Shown: positions 1 to 8,557, counted from the stretch's first letter. The stretch is DNA of 39,619 nucleotides from Gammaproteobacteria bacterium (GCA_003235325.1 QJWQ01000156.1:1-39619); one strand, 5' to 3'. The notes: a model not told the origin generated them from the sequence alone. Program-made: numbers and translations.

Positions 1-1176
1 CTGCTTCAGCACCTCGACGACCTGCTCGTCCACCTTGTAGACATGCTCACCGGCAAACAGGGGCACATCGCTGCGAAAATAGCCCCGGTCGTCAATGTAA
101 TTGAGCGTGCCGATGCCATACTTGCCCGCCACCAGAAAGTCGTCCATGCCGTGGTCCGGTGCTGTGTGGACACAACCGGTACCCGCCTCGGTGGTGACAT
201 GTTCCCCCAGCAGAACCGGCACCCGCCGGTCGTAGAACGGGTGTTGCAGTTGTAAATATTCCAGTGCCGATCCCCGGCAGGAAGCGACCACCTGGCAATC
301 CGTAGCCTGCCAGGCGGCCAGGGATGGTGACAGCAGGTCTTCCGCCAGAAGCAGTCGCTGTTGATCACCCCGGATATCGACATCGACAACGACATAGGTC
401 AGATCCGGATGCACCGACACTGCCAGGTTGGCGGGCAGGGTCCATGGGGTGGTGGTCCAGATCGCTACCGATACGGGCTCATTAGTCGCCGATGCCCCAC
501 AGGCCTTCGCCAGCATCTTGTGGTCCGCCACCGGAAAGCTGACATAAATGGAATAGGACACCTTGTCCAGGTACTCGACCTCGGCTTCCGCCAGGGCAGA
601 GCCGCCAACCACGCTCCAGTACACCGGCTTGAAGCCCTTGACCAGGTGGCCGTTTTCGGCGATGCGGCCCAGAGCGCGGACAATATCGGCTTCGATGCGG
701 GGATCGATGGTCAGATAGGGATTGTCCCAGTCACCGAAAACCCCCAGCCGGATAAAATCGGCCTTCTGACCCGCCACCTGCTTCAGGGCATAGTCCCGGC
801 ACTTGCGACGAAAAGTCTTGTAATCGACCTTGACCCCGGCCTTGCCGACCTTCTTCTCGACATTGTGTTCGATGGGCAGGCCGTGGCAATCCCATCCGGG
901 CACATAGGGGGCGTCATAGCCGTCCAGGACCCGGGCCTTGATGATGATGTCCTTGAGAATCTTGTTGACCGCATGGCCAATGTGGATATCGCCATTCGCA
1001 TAGGGCGGACCGTCGTGCAGGATAAATTGCTCTCGCCCTGCCCTTGCCTCACGCATGGCCCGGTAGACATCCAGACTCTGCCATTTTTTCAGCATGTCCG
1101 GTTCCCGCTGGGCCAGGTTGGCCTTCATTGGAAAATCGGTTTTGGGCAAATTCAATGTGGCTTTGTAGTCCGTCAT
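1..1176 (-). CDS. ileS: Isoleucyl-tRNA synthetase, N-terminal part (partial)
   Basis: Class I aminoacyl-tRNA synthetase that charges tRNA-Ile with isoleucine in the cytoplasm. The frame is open from an ATG at 1176 to the window edge, giving the first 392 residues of a protein expected to be about 930 residues long. The class I signature HIGH is at residues 65-68, in the typical IleRS context [13 protein letters not shown]. Further along are WDCHGLPIE and the [10 protein letters not shown] segment at the entry to the CP1 editing domain. The zinc and KMSKS regions lie outside the window. It follows ribF by 85 bases in the same direction, the usual murJ/ribF/ileS neighbourhood of gammaproteobacteria, where lspA commonly comes next. 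I see no clear Shine-Dalgarno sequence; the start was chosen because [13 protein letters not shown] matches the family's N-terminus. Identification is very secure. Confidence 0.96.
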   Translation of the reverse strand, partial: MTDYKATLNLPKTDFPMKANLAQREPDMLKKWQSLDVYRAMREARAGREQFILHDGPPYANGDIHIGHAVNKILKDIIIKARVLDGYDAPYVPGWDCHGLPIEHNVEKKVGKAGVKVDYKTFRRKCRDYALKQVAGQKADFIRLGVFGDWDNPYLTIDPRIEADIVRALGRIAENGHLVKGFKPVYWSVVGGSALAEAEVEYLDKVSYSIYVSFPVADHKMLAKACGASATNEPVSVAIWTTTPWTLPANLAVSVHPDLTYVVVDVDIRGDQQRLLLAEDLLSPSLAAWQATDCQVVASCRGSALEYLQLQHPFYDRRVPVLLGEHVTTEAGTGCVHTAPDHGMDDFLVAGKYGIGTLNYIDDRGYFRSDVPLFAGEHVYKVDEQVVEVLKQ

Positions 1177-1261
1177 CAGTACCGCTGCCAGTCTCGATTA
1201 ATGATATTCATTGACCCCTGGGCGAGATTGACCCATGGATTCATCGATTAGTAATGTGGCC

Positions 1262-2209
1262 TTAGTTGCCGGGGCTCTGCCGCGCGAAATACTCCCGGGC
1301 ACTGGTTATATCGGCCTGAATACGGCTTACCAGTGCCTCGACATCGGCAAATCGACGCTCTTCCCGCACCTTCTGTACAAACTCAACTTCAATCCGTCTG
1401 CCGTATAGGTCGCCACTCCAGTCCAGCAAATGTACTTCCAGCAACGGCCTGACCAGGCCGCCAATGGTTGGACGGGTGCCAACATTGGCAATACCGTTAA
1501 CCCGCAGGTCATCCATAGAGACTCGTACCACAAAAACCCCTGACAGGGGTGCCCGGTAGCGGTGCAGGTTGACATTGGCCGTGGGAATTCCCAACTGCCG
1601 ACCCAGCTGCTGACCTTGAATCACCCGCCCGACAATGCTGTAAGGCCGTCCCAGCAGGGCCTTAGCCAGGGCAAAATCCCCGTCTTCCAAGGCTTCACGC
1701 ACCCAGGTACTGCTGATGCGCCGGCCCACATGCAGCACCGAGCGGGTGTCGATCACTTCAAAGCCATTGGTGCTGCCGGCGGCCTGCAACAGGCTGAAAT
1801 CTCCGGTGCGGTCGCAACCAAAGCGAAAATCATCGCCCACCACCAGACAACGAACACCGATGCCGTTGACCAGCGCCCGGTCGATAAAGGCTCCGGCATC
1901 CAGTCTGCGCAGGGATCGGTTGAATTGCAGGCAGAAAATCCTGTCAATACCCTGTCGGTAGATGGCCTCAACCTTCTCCCTCATCCGCATCAAGCGGGCC
2001 GGCGCCTGCTCCCGAATAAAATATTCCCTGGGCTGCGGTTCAAAAATCATCGCCACCGACGGCAAGCCGTAACCGGCGGCCTGTTCCCGGACCTGGGCAA
2101 AAATCGCCTGATGGCCCAGGTGAATGCCGTCGAATGTGCCGATAGTGGCCACGGCCCCCCCGGGCGAGGGCTGCAAATTGTGCAGTCCGCGAATAAATTT
2201 CCGGTTCAA
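1262..2209 (-). CDS. ribF: Bifunctional riboflavin kinase / FAD synthetase
   Basis: Makes FMN from riboflavin (C-terminal kinase domain) and FAD from FMN (N-terminal adenylyltransferase domain). The N-terminal part carries TIGTFDGIHLGHQ, the nucleotidyltransferase signature with its GxHxGH-type motif. The C-terminal part carries GRPYSIVGRVIQGQQLGRQLGIPTAN, split here as GRPYSIVGRVIQG then QQLGRQLGIPTAN, and ends in the flavokinase domain. The start is a TTG at 2209, because the protein then begins (M)NRKFIRGLHNLQPS like other RibF proteins and has 315 residues, close to the 313 of E. coli. The frame stays open further upstream, but that extension has no RibF-like sequence. The ribosome binding site is weak. 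The gene lies 167 bases downstream of murJ and 85 bases upstream of ileS, all on the minus strand. Confidence 0.94.
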   Translation of the reverse strand: MNRKFIRGLHNLQPSPGGAVATIGTFDGIHLGHQAIFAQVREQAAGYGLPSVAMIFEPQPREYFIREQAPARLMRMREKVEAIYRQGIDRIFCLQFNRSLRRLDAGAFIDRALVNGIGVRCLVVGDDFRFGCDRTGDFSLLQAAGSTNGFEVIDTRSVLHVGRRISSTWVREALEDGDFALAKALLGRPYSIVGRVIQGQQLGRQLGIPTANVNLHRYRAPLSGVFVVRVSMDDLRVNGIANVGTRPTIGGLVRPLLEVHLLDWSGDLYGRRIEVEFVQKVREERRFADVEALVSRIQADITSAREYFARQSPGN

Positions 2210-2246
2210 GGGTTTCGGGCGCCAGTCTGTAAAAAAATAAGCGCGC

Positions 2247-2252
2247 AGTATA
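2247..2252 (-). promoter_or_regulatory. Candidate -10 box for ribF-ileS
   Basis: On the minus strand the sequence reads CCTGTATACTGCGCGC; TATACT is a 5/6 match to the sigma-70 -10 consensus. A start about seven bases downstream would leave a leader of roughly 30 bases before the proposed TTG of ribF. The -35 region is poor, so this rests mainly on the -10 box and its position. Confidence 0.35.
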
Positions 2253-2376
2253 CAGGAGCCTGCCGGCTGAATGTAGGCATTGACCTCCGCTGGTGACGAC
2301 GCCCTCGACGCCGGATTCTGCTTGCGAGGGAGAGCTCCCCCACCCCCATCCGGCACTGTCTAATCGACCGTTACCT

Positions 2377-4017
2377 TTATTGCGACTGGTGTTGCGGCTT
2401 GTGACCCCGGAGGTCCCTCAACCGCAGGCCGGCGGCGAACAGCGCCCCGGCATAGACTGCGAAACCGGCACAGCAGACAGCCATCAGCCAGAGCAAACCG
2501 GCCAGGTGATCCCACCGCTGCCAGTCCGCGACTTGCTGCGTCAGCAGCCACAGGCAGGAAGTCATGGCAACATTGGCCAGCAGGATTTGCAGGGCAAAGA
2601 TTCGCCAGGCGGAGGCCGCCCGGTAAATACCTGACTTTTGCAGCCCCCGCAGCAACAGACCGCCGTTGACAAAAGCCGCCAGGGATGTGGCCAGAGCCAA
2701 GCCAACGTGGCCGATCTGCCAGATCAGATGCAGGGGCACGACAAACAGGATATTCAACACCATATTGCAGACCATGGCGGTTATTCCGATGCGCACCGGC
2801 GTGCGGGTATCCTGCCGGGCATAGTAACCGGGAGCAAGCACCTTGATCAGCATGAAGGCCACCAGTCCCAGGGCATAGGCCCGAAGGCTGAGGGCCGACA
2901 TGAAAATATCCCGCTGGTCGATCTGCTCGCCGTCATAGAACAGGGCCGTCAGGATCGGTTCGGCCAGAATCACCAGCGCCAGACAGGCGGGCACCGCCAC
3001 CAGCAGGATCATGCGAATGGCCCAATCCAGAGTGGCGGAAAATTTCTCCGGATCGGAGCCGGCATGCTGGCGGGACAGGTTGGGCAGGATGACAGTGCCA
3101 ATGGCGACACCAAAAACCCCCAGGGGCAGTTCCGACAATCGATCCGAGTAGTACAGCCAGGAGACGCTGCCGGTAGGCAGAAAGGAGGCGATCACAGTAT
3201 CCAGCAACAGATTGATCTGGCTCACCGAGACCCCGAAGATAGCCGGGCCCATGAGCCTCAAAATCCGCCTGACCCCCTCGTGGCCCCAGTCCAGTTCCGG
3301 TCTTGGCAACAATTGCAGCCCCATCAGGAAGGGCAGTTGGAACAGCATCTGTACCAGGCCGGCGACAAACACACCCCAGGCCAGGGCATAGGCGGGTTCA
3401 GTCCACCATGCGGCACCGATCAGGGCAGCGCCGATCATGCAGACATTGAGCCACACCGGGGTAAAGGCCGGCACCGCAAAGCGGTCGTAACTGTTGAGGA
3501 TCCCGCCGGCCAGGCCGGTGAGGGAGATAAACAGCAGGTAGGGAAATGTGACGCGAATCATGCCGGTGGCGGCATCGAACTTGAGATCGTCGCCCCAGAA
3601 ACCCGGGGCGAAAACGAACGCCACTACCGGCGCGCCGACCACTACCAGGATGGTCAGCAGGATCAGTACCGAACCCAGGGCACCACAAACCCGGTTGACC
3701 AGAGCCTGCACCGCCTCGAGGCTGCCTTTTTCACGATACTCGGATAGTACCGGTACAAAGGCCTGGGAAAACGCGCCCTCGGCAAACAACCGCCGCAGGA
3801 AATTGGGAATCTTGAAGGCCACAAAAAAGGCGTCGGCGAGACCATCGGCACCGATGACCCGGGCGAAGACGATATCCCGGATCAACCCCAGCACCCGGGA
3901 CAGCATGGTCATGCTGCCCACTACCAGGCTGGACCCGAGCAGACCCCGGGGCCGACGGCCTGGCCTGGCCCCCCCAGCTTTCGGATCTGAAGGCGGTTTG
4001 ACTCCGGGTTCGGTCAA
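2377..4017 (-). CDS. murJ: Lipid II flippase MurJ (MviN family)
   Basis: Polytopic inner-membrane protein that moves lipid II to the periplasmic face for peptidoglycan synthesis. The family signature is clear: SRVLGLIRDIVFAR, then DAFFVAFKIPN and RRLFAEGAFSQAFVP, followed by alternating hydrophobic segments to the C-terminus (the family has 14 membrane helices). The start is uncertain. No ATG precedes the first membrane helix, and the nearest usable codon is a TTG at 4017. That start gives 546 residues with a Pro/Arg/Gly-rich extension of about 25 residues compared with the roughly 511 of E. coli MurJ. The longer open frame upstream overlaps hslV in antisense and has no MurJ features. It is divergent from hslV and heads the murJ-ribF-ileS group. 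Confidence 0.92.
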   Translation of the reverse strand: MTEPGVKPPSDPKAGGARPGRRPRGLLGSSLVVGSMTMLSRVLGLIRDIVFARVIGADGLADAFFVAFKIPNFLRRLFAEGAFSQAFVPVLSEYREKGSLEAVQALVNRVCGALGSVLILLTILVVVGAPVVAFVFAPGFWGDDLKFDAATGMIRVTFPYLLFISLTGLAGGILNSYDRFAVPAFTPVWLNVCMIGAALIGAAWWTEPAYALAWGVFVAGLVQMLFQLPFLMGLQLLPRPELDWGHEGVRRILRLMGPAIFGVSVSQINLLLDTVIASFLPTGSVSWLYYSDRLSELPLGVFGVAIGTVILPNLSRQHAGSDPEKFSATLDWAIRMILLVAVPACLALVILAEPILTALFYDGEQIDQRDIFMSALSLRAYALGLVAFMLIKVLAPGYYARQDTRTPVRIGITAMVCNMVLNILFVVPLHLIWQIGHVGLALATSLAAFVNGGLLLRGLQKSGIYRAASAWRIFALQILLANVAMTSCLWLLTQQVADWQRWDHLAGLLWLMAVCCAGFAVYAGALFAAGLRLRDLRGHKPQHQSQ

Positions 4018-4169
4018 GGACGCGGTTCCGTTACAGGCAAACCCGATTGCGAACGACTGCAGGCGGCTGATTTTGTCTTCGCGGCCGGATTTTGCTTGAG
4101 TACAGAAGTCATGGCTGGTGTCGATGAAAATTTGCAGCAGTGTACCGAGGCCAAACTCCGGGGCCAACC

Positions 4170-4194
4170 ATTGAATTTCGCCCGCTTGCCCCAA
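4170..4194 (+). promoter_or_regulatory. Candidate sigma-32 (heat-shock) promoter for hslVU
   Basis: ATTGAA at 4170-4175 (5/6 of CTTGAA), a 13-base spacer, then CCCCAA at 4189-4194 (consensus CCCCAT). This fits the RpoH promoter pattern. Transcription would begin near 4202, just ahead of the ribosome binding site at 4216. hslVU is a known RpoH target in E. coli, which supports the reading. Confidence 0.55.
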
Positions 4195-4215
4195 CCTAGA
4201 CTCAATACCCGCAAC

Positions 4216-4221
4216 GAGGAG
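4216..4221 (+). promoter_or_regulatory. Strong ribosome binding site fixing the hslV start
   Basis: GAGGAG lies seven bases before TTG 4229. It supports the TTG as the start codon and with it the short extension in front of the catalytic threonine. Confidence 0.75.
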
Positions 4222-4228
4222 AATTTCC

Positions 4229-4771
4229 TTGGAACAATACAGAGGAACCACCATTCTGTCGGTGCGCCGCAATGGCAAAGTTGTCATTGGCGGCGATGGC
4301 CAGGTCACCCTCGGCAACACCGTCATGAAAGGTAATGCCAGAAAGGTGCGCCGGCTGCACAACGACCAGGTAATAGCCGGCTTTGCCGGCGGCACCGCCG
4401 ACGCCTTTACCCTGTTTGAGCGCTTTGAAGCCAAGCTTGAACAGCATCGGGGCAACCTGACCCGCGCCGCCGTCGAACTGGCCAAGGACTGGCGCACCGA
4501 TCGCATTCTGCGCCGGCTGGAAGCACTTCTTGCGGTGGCTGACAAGAACGCGTCGCTGATCATCACCGGCAACGGCGACGTGGTACAGCCGGAAGATGAC
4601 CTGATTGCCATCGGTTCCGGCGGTCCCTTTGCCCAGGCCGCAGCCCGCGCCCTGCTCGACAACACAGAGCTCGAGGCCCGGGATATAGTTGAAAAGGGCC
4701 TGGCCATTGCCGGCGATATCTGCATCTATACCAATCATAATCGCTCCATCGAAGAGCTGGCTTATGACTAA
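4229..4771 (+). CDS. hslV: ATP-dependent protease subunit HslV (ClpQ)
   Basis: Threonine protease that forms a dodecameric chamber capped by the HslU ATPase and degrades regulatory and misfolded proteins in the cytoplasm. The 180-residue sequence is typical: [10 protein letters not shown] at the N-terminus, [39 protein letters not shown] and GDICIYTNH. The start is TTG at 4229 with a good GAGGAG site seven bases upstream. The encoded start MEQYRG places six residues before the first Thr of TTILS. E. coli HslV begins directly MTTIV, so here a short propeptide would have to be removed to expose the nucleophilic threonine; I recall similar MEQY-type starts in betaproteobacterial HslV. hslU follows after 48 bases. 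Confidence 0.97.
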   Translation: MEQYRGTTILSVRRNGKVVIGGDGQVTLGNTVMKGNARKVRRLHNDQVIAGFAGGTADAFTLFERFEAKLEQHRGNLTRAAVELAKDWRTDRILRRLEALLAVADKNASLIITGNGDVVQPEDDLIAIGSGGPFAQAAARALLDNTELEARDIVEKGLAIAGDICIYTNHNRSIEELAYD

Positions 4772-4819
4772 TCGCGGTCCGGAATTACCTAACCACCGCC
4801 CTCCCTACAGGAATCCCCC

Positions 4820-6145
4820 ATGTCTGACATGACCCCCCGCGAGATTGTCCACGAATTGGACCGGCACATCGTCGGCCAGGACAATGCCAAGCGCGCCGTT
4901 GCCATAGCCCTGCGCAATCGTTGGCGACGGATGCAATTACCCGAAGAGTTGCGCAATGAAATCACACCGAAAAATATTCTCATGATCGGCCCCACCGGGG
5001 TCGGCAAAACCGAAATTGCCAGGCGGCTGGCGCGACTGGCCAATGCCCCGTTTATCAAGGTGGAGGCTACCAAGTTCACTGAAGTCGGCTATGTCGGCAA
5101 GGATGTTGAATCCATTATTCGCGACCTGGTGGAAACCTCGGTCAAGCAGTTGCGGGAGCAGGAAGTGCAAAGAGTTCGGCAACGGGCTCAGGATGCCGCC
5201 GAGGAACGGATCCTGGACGCCCTGCTGACACCGGCCCGGGATGGCCAGCAGGATCAGTCCCAGTCAACCACCCGGCAGCTGTTTCGCAAGAAACTGCGCC
5301 AGAGGGAACTGGACGACAAGGAAATCGAAATCAGCATCAGCGCCCAGCCGGTGGGGGTTGAAATCATGGCGCCCCCGGGCATGGAGGAAATGACCAGCCA
5401 ATTGCAGAATATGTTCTCCTCCATGGGCAGCGGCCGCACCAAGACCCGCAAACTGACCGTGGACAAGGCCCTGAAACTGATTACCGACGAGGAGGCAGCC
5501 AAGCTGGTCAACGAGGAGGACATCAAGGCCCGTGCGATTCGCAGTGCCGAACAGAACGGCATTGTCTTTCTCGACGAAATTGACAAGGTGGCCAAGCGGG
5601 GGGAAACTTCCGGTGCCGATGTCTCCCGGGAAGGGGTGCAACGGGATTTGCTGCCCCTGATCGAGGGCTCCACGATCAGCACCAAATACGGCATGATCAA
5701 GACTGACCACGTTCTGTTTATCGCCTCCGGGGCGTTCCATTTTTCCAAGCCGTCGGATCTGATCCCGGAGTTGCAGGGACGCCTGCCCATTCGAGTGGAA
5801 CTGGACTCCCTCAGTGCCGACGATTTTGAGCGGATTCTCACCGAGCCCAATGCCTCACTGACCGAGCAGTACCAGGCCCTGCTGCAAACCGAGGGCCTGT
5901 CAGTGACATTCGAGAAATCCGGGGTTCGGCGCATCGCAGAAATCGGCTTCGACGTCAACGAGCGCACCGAGAACATCGGCGCCCGGCGCCTGCACACCAT
6001 TATGGAGCGCTTGCTGGAGCATGTCTCCTTCGACGCCGCCGACCTCGCTGCCCGGCACGAAAAGGTGGTGATCGATGCCGCCTATGTGGACAAGAACCTG
6101 GACGATATTGTCAAGGACGAGGACCTGACCCGGTTTATACTCTGA
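4820..6145 (+). CDS. hslU: HslU ATPase subunit of the HslVU protease (ClpY)
   Basis: AAA+ unfoldase that recognises, unfolds and feeds substrates to HslV. It has 441 residues, close to the 443 of E. coli. Walker A is GPTGVGKTE at residues 57-65. Walker B is IVFLDEIDK at about 248-256. The intermediate I-domain lies between them with its usual charged sequence. The sensor-2 motif GARRLHT follows near residue 389. The C-terminus DLTRFIL matches the conserved tail that docks into HslV. The start ATG is preceded by AGGA at 4809-4812. It forms an operon with hslV and probably continues into the DUF971 gene 103 bases downstream. Confidence 0.98.
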   Translation: MSDMTPREIVHELDRHIVGQDNAKRAVAIALRNRWRRMQLPEELRNEITPKNILMIGPTGVGKTEIARRLARLANAPFIKVEATKFTEVGYVGKDVESIIRDLVETSVKQLREQEVQRVRQRAQDAAEERILDALLTPARDGQQDQSQSTTRQLFRKKLRQRELDDKEIEISISAQPVGVEIMAPPGMEEMTSQLQNMFSSMGSGRTKTRKLTVDKALKLITDEEAAKLVNEEDIKARAIRSAEQNGIVFLDEIDKVAKRGETSGADVSREGVQRDLLPLIEGSTISTKYGMIKTDHVLFIASGAFHFSKPSDLIPELQGRLPIRVELDSLSADDFERILTEPNASLTEQYQALLQTEGLSVTFEKSGVRRIAEIGFDVNERTENIGARRLHTIMERLLEHVSFDAADLAARHEKVVIDAAYVDKNLDDIVKDEDLTRFIL

Positions 6146-6161
6146 TCAACAGGGGTGTACC

Positions 6162-6211
6162 CTGCCACATACGGTCTGCACGGGTGAAGCCACCCGGGCA
6201 GGATGTGGCAG
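6162..6211 (+). other. Nested hairpin between hslU and the DUF971 gene
   Basis: Outer arms CTGCCACAT (6162-6170) and ATGTGGCAG (6203-6211) pair perfectly. Inside is a second perfect hairpin, CGGGTG (6181-6186), loop AAGC, CACCCG (6191-6196). No T-run follows, so it is not a canonical terminator. It may stabilise the hslVU message or reduce read-through. Confidence 0.5.
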
Positions 6212-6248
6212 CCACAGCTCCCGGTTAAACAACAGCGTTGGCCCTATC

Positions 6249-6623
6249 ATGATTCCGGTTCAAGTAAAGCTCAACAAGGCCGAGGGCAGCCTGACCCTGG
6301 GCTATGCCGACGGCAGCAGCCATACCCTCAGCGGTGAATACCTGCGGGTGCATTCCCCCAGCGCCGAGGTCAGGGGCCACGGTCCGGGCCAGGAAATCCT
6401 GCAATGGGGCAAGAAGAGTGTCAGGATTGCAAGCCTGGAAAAAGCCGGCAACTACGCCGTTCGCATCAGCTTTGACGACGGCCACGACACCGGCCTCTAC
6501 AGCTGGACCTACCTTTATGACCTCTGCGTCAACAGGGACAAGTATTGGCAGGCCTATGTGCAGAAGCTCCATGACGCCGGACGCTCCCGTGACCCGGATG
6601 TGCAGATCGTCAAGCTGATGTGA
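6249..6623 (+). CDS. DUF971 protein (GBBH-like N-terminal domain)
   Basis: Small cytoplasmic protein of 124 residues, related to the N-terminal domain of gamma-butyrobetaine hydroxylase (DUF971). Typical features are YADGSSHTLSGEYLRVHSP near the N-terminus and the conserved ISFDDGHDTGLYSW and YLYDLC segments. Single-domain members are poorly understood; some have been linked to iron-sulfur cluster work, but I cannot assign a role here. The position directly after hslVU recurs in Pseudomonas-type genomes, where phaC1 comes next as I recall it. In this window phaC lies 26 kb away. The start ATG was chosen by fit to the family; no strong ribosome binding site is visible. Confidence 0.85.
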   Translation: MIPVQVKLNKAEGSLTLGYADGSSHTLSGEYLRVHSPSAEVRGHGPGQEILQWGKKSVRIASLEKAGNYAVRISFDDGHDTGLYSWTYLYDLCVNRDKYWQAYVQKLHDAGRSRDPDVQIVKLM

Positions 6624-6670
6624 AATTGCGAATGCTGCCCGGGCATCGCAGCAAAATCTTCCCGACAACA

Positions 6671-6696
6671 TGTCACCTCCCGCAAGGGAGGCGACA
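6671..6696 (+). other. Hairpin with a GCAA tetraloop in the leader of the DJ-1/PfpI gene
   Basis: CCTCCC (6676-6681), loop GCAA, GGGAGG (6686-6691). The stem extends past one A/C mismatch to TGTC (6671-6674) pairing with GACA (6693-6696). The loop is a stable GNRA tetraloop. The structure ends about 18 bases before the start codon and just upstream of the AAGGAG site. It could protect the transcript end or affect translation; its function is unknown. Confidence 0.5.
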
Positions 6697-6713
6697 ATGC
6701 AAAGGAGACGCCA

Positions 6714-7400
6714 ATGAAAGTGCTCATGGTCCTGACATCACATGATCAGTTGGGCGACAGCGGCAAAAAAACCGGCTTTTGGCTCGAGGAATTTGCCGCC
6801 CCCTACTTTGTTCTGAAGGACGCCGGGGCCGACATCACCCTGGCCTCACCCGCCGGCGGCCAGCCGCCCCTGGACCCCAAGAGCGACGAACCGGATGCCC
6901 GGACCGAAGCTACCGAACGCTTTCGCGGCGATGCCGAAGCTGGCGCCGCCCTGGCGGCCACGATGAAACTCGCCGATGTCAATCCCGGAGATTTCGACGC
7001 GGTGTTTTATCCCGGCGGTCACGGCCCGCTCTGGGACCTGACTGAAGACCGGAACTCCATTGCCCTCATCGAAACCATGCATGCAGCCGGCAAACCGGTG
7101 GCTGCAGTGTGCCACGCACCTGCAGTGTTCAGGCACACCCGATCGACCGATGGCGGCTATCTTTTGCAGGGCAAAGCCGTCACCGGATTCAGTAACGATG
7201 AGGAAACAGCGGTGGGTCTGGCCGGTATAGTGCCTTTTCTGCTGGAGGACGAATTAAAGACCAGGGGTGCCATATACACCAGAGGTGCCGACTGGCAATC
7301 CCACGTGGTCACCGATGGCAACCTGATTACCGGCCAGAATCCCGCTTCATCCCAGGCTGTGGCACTGGCGGTGCTGAAGCAACTCCAGGCCGGGGCCTAG
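6714..7400 (+). CDS. DJ-1/PfpI-family protein (Hsp31-like, type 1 glutamine amidotransferase fold)
   Basis: Cytoplasmic protein of 228 residues with the DJ-1/ThiJ/PfpI fold. The nucleophile elbow is AVCHAP with Cys133 followed by His134. An acidic residue in GFWLEEFAAPY (Glu25) and the FYPGGHGP loop complete the Hsp31/YDR533c-type active site. Relatives include glutathione-independent glyoxalases (methylglyoxal to lactate) and chaperone-like stress proteins. A protective role against reactive carbonyls is inferred, not shown. The start is supported by AAGGAG seven bases ahead of the ATG. It is downstream of hslVU on the same strand, but a 90-base gap with a hairpin suggests separate control. 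Confidence 0.9.
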   Translation: MKVLMVLTSHDQLGDSGKKTGFWLEEFAAPYFVLKDAGADITLASPAGGQPPLDPKSDEPDARTEATERFRGDAEAGAALAATMKLADVNPGDFDAVFYPGGHGPLWDLTEDRNSIALIETMHAAGKPVAAVCHAPAVFRHTRSTDGGYLLQGKAVTGFSNDEETAVGLAGIVPFLLEDELKTRGAIYTRGADWQSHVVTDGNLITGQNPASSQAVALAVLKQLQAGA

Positions 7401-7538
7401 CGGATTTAAGGTGGCATTAACAAAAGCCGGCGGTAACGGTGAGCACCTTATGTCCTGCACTGGAGTCACACTAACGGCCATTTCAAGTGCTCGAAGCGTA
7501 AGCCAGGCACGATGACCCGTAGCGACTCTGATCCGCCA

Positions 7539-8066
7539 ATGAAAAATCTGCCGCAAAAAATTCTTGCCATAGGCCTGACGCTGCTATTGCCCGGCTGCAT
7601 GGGCATTCCGGCAGGCGTTGAACCTGTTCAGGATTTTCAATTGGACCGGTACCTAGGCAAATGGTATGAAATCGCCCGACTGGACCATTCCTTTGAACGG
7701 GGACTGGAACGGGTGTCCGCGAACTATTCCCTGCGGGATAATGGCACTGTACGGGTAATCAACAGAGGCTATGCCATCGACACCGGAAAATTGCAGGAAG
7801 CGGAGGGCACAGCCGGTTTTGCCCGGGGCAGGTCAGAGGGCTATTTGAAAGTGTCGTTCTTTGGTCCCTTTTACGGTTCCTATATCGTCTTTGAACTGGA
7901 CAGAGTCGACTACCAATACGCCTTTGTTGCCGGCAACAGCACGGATTATCTCTGGCTGCTGGCACGAACTCCAACAGTCGACAAGGCCGTCCTGAATTCA
8001 TTTATCGAAAAGTCCCGGTCACTGGGATTTGATACCGACAATCTGATCCTGGTAAGGCAGCAGTAG
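7539..8066 (+). CDS. blc: Outer-membrane lipoprotein, bacterial lipocalin (Blc-like)
   Basis: Lipocalin expected at the outer membrane, where Blc binds lysophospholipids and other lipids. From ATG 7539 the protein has 175 residues and begins with a signal of MKNLPQKILAIGLTLLLPGC, so Cys20 would be the lipidated residue; the lipobox LPGC is slightly unusual in having Pro at -2. The lipocalin signature follows: LDRYLGKWYEIARLDHSFERGLE, split as LDRYLGKWYEIAR and LDHSFERGLE. Next come YSLRDNGTVRVINRGY, KVSFFGPFYG and YLWLLARTP, all very close to E. coli Blc. An in-frame ATG at 7512 would add nine residues, including two acidic ones, before the signal, which makes it less likely. Neither start has a strong ribosome binding site. 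Confidence 0.92.
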   Translation: MKNLPQKILAIGLTLLLPGCMGIPAGVEPVQDFQLDRYLGKWYEIARLDHSFERGLERVSANYSLRDNGTVRVINRGYAIDTGKLQEAEGTAGFARGRSEGYLKVSFFGPFYGSYIVFELDRVDYQYAFVAGNSTDYLWLLARTPTVDKAVLNSFIEKSRSLGFDTDNLILVRQQ

Positions 8067-8188
8067 CCATCCCCTCAATCAAAAAGGCTCCTGGATAACC
8101 GGGCACTCCGTCCACCCGACAAGATATTGAAAATCCCGGGCAGGTTGGGGAACAGGCTGATTGTAAGACAGGCATCAAAGGCAAGGTA

Positions 8189-8212
8189 CAGCACCGGCCA
8201 CAACCGGTGCTG
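8189..8212. terminator. Hairpin between convergent lipocalin and cytochrome genes
   Basis: Perfect nine-base arms CAGCACCGG (8189-8197) and CCGGTGCTG (8204-8212) with loop CCACAA. It lies between two converging genes and is followed by CGTTT on the plus strand. The U-tract is poor, but position and stem strength suggest a two-way transcription stop. Confidence 0.55.
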
Positions 8213-8254
8213 CGTTTCAGGTGAGTAATCGCCCCTGGGTGCTGTTACCGAGTG

Positions 8255-8557
8255 CTATTGCTGGCTCGAGTAGTAAGCGGACAGTGAATCGATTTCCTCA
8301 TCGGTGAGGCCGGCTGCCTGGGGACTCATTAAGGCAGCCATACCGCCCTGACGTTCTCCGGCCCGATAGGACTTGAGCGCACTGACCAGGTAGCCCTGGT
8401 TCTGACCGCTGAGTTTTGGATAGGTGTCCATGATAGGTGAGGCGCCATTGGCGCCATGGCAGGCACGGCAAAGCGGTTCTTTTGCTGGCGGTTCAGCGTT
8501 GACAGCCGCGGACAGAACCAGCAGCGAGGGGAGAACCATAGAGATCATTTTTTTCAT
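8255..8557 (-). CDS. Small periplasmic class I cytochrome c (c553-like)
   Basis: Single-haem electron-transfer protein of 100 residues. A signal peptide (MKKMISMVLPSLLVLSAAVNA) precedes the haem-binding motif CRACH, with Cys30, Cys33 and His34. Downstream is GGMAALMSPQ, which supplies the likely Met axial ligand, then the C-terminal helix EEIDSLSAYY. It resembles one half of cytochrome c4 or a c553. The start at 8557 is chosen because GGAGG lies eight bases upstream and the signal peptide begins there; an upstream in-frame ATG would add ten residues with no signal-like character. The redox partner cannot be named from the context. Confidence 0.88.
   Translation of the reverse strand: MKKMISMVLPSLLVLSAAVNAEPPAKEPLCRACHGANGASPIMDTYPKLSGQNQGYLVSALKSYRAGERQGGMAALMSPQAAGLTDEEIDSLSAYYSSQQ

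Noticed and set aside
361-1251. Open frame on the plus strand opposite ileS
   Set aside because: Antisense of the conserved N-terminal part of IleRS; it has no ribosome binding site or domain.
2638-3747. Open frame of 369 codons on the plus strand opposite murJ
   Set aside because: Gln/His/Gly-rich antisense shadow of a membrane protein gene; no protein family features.
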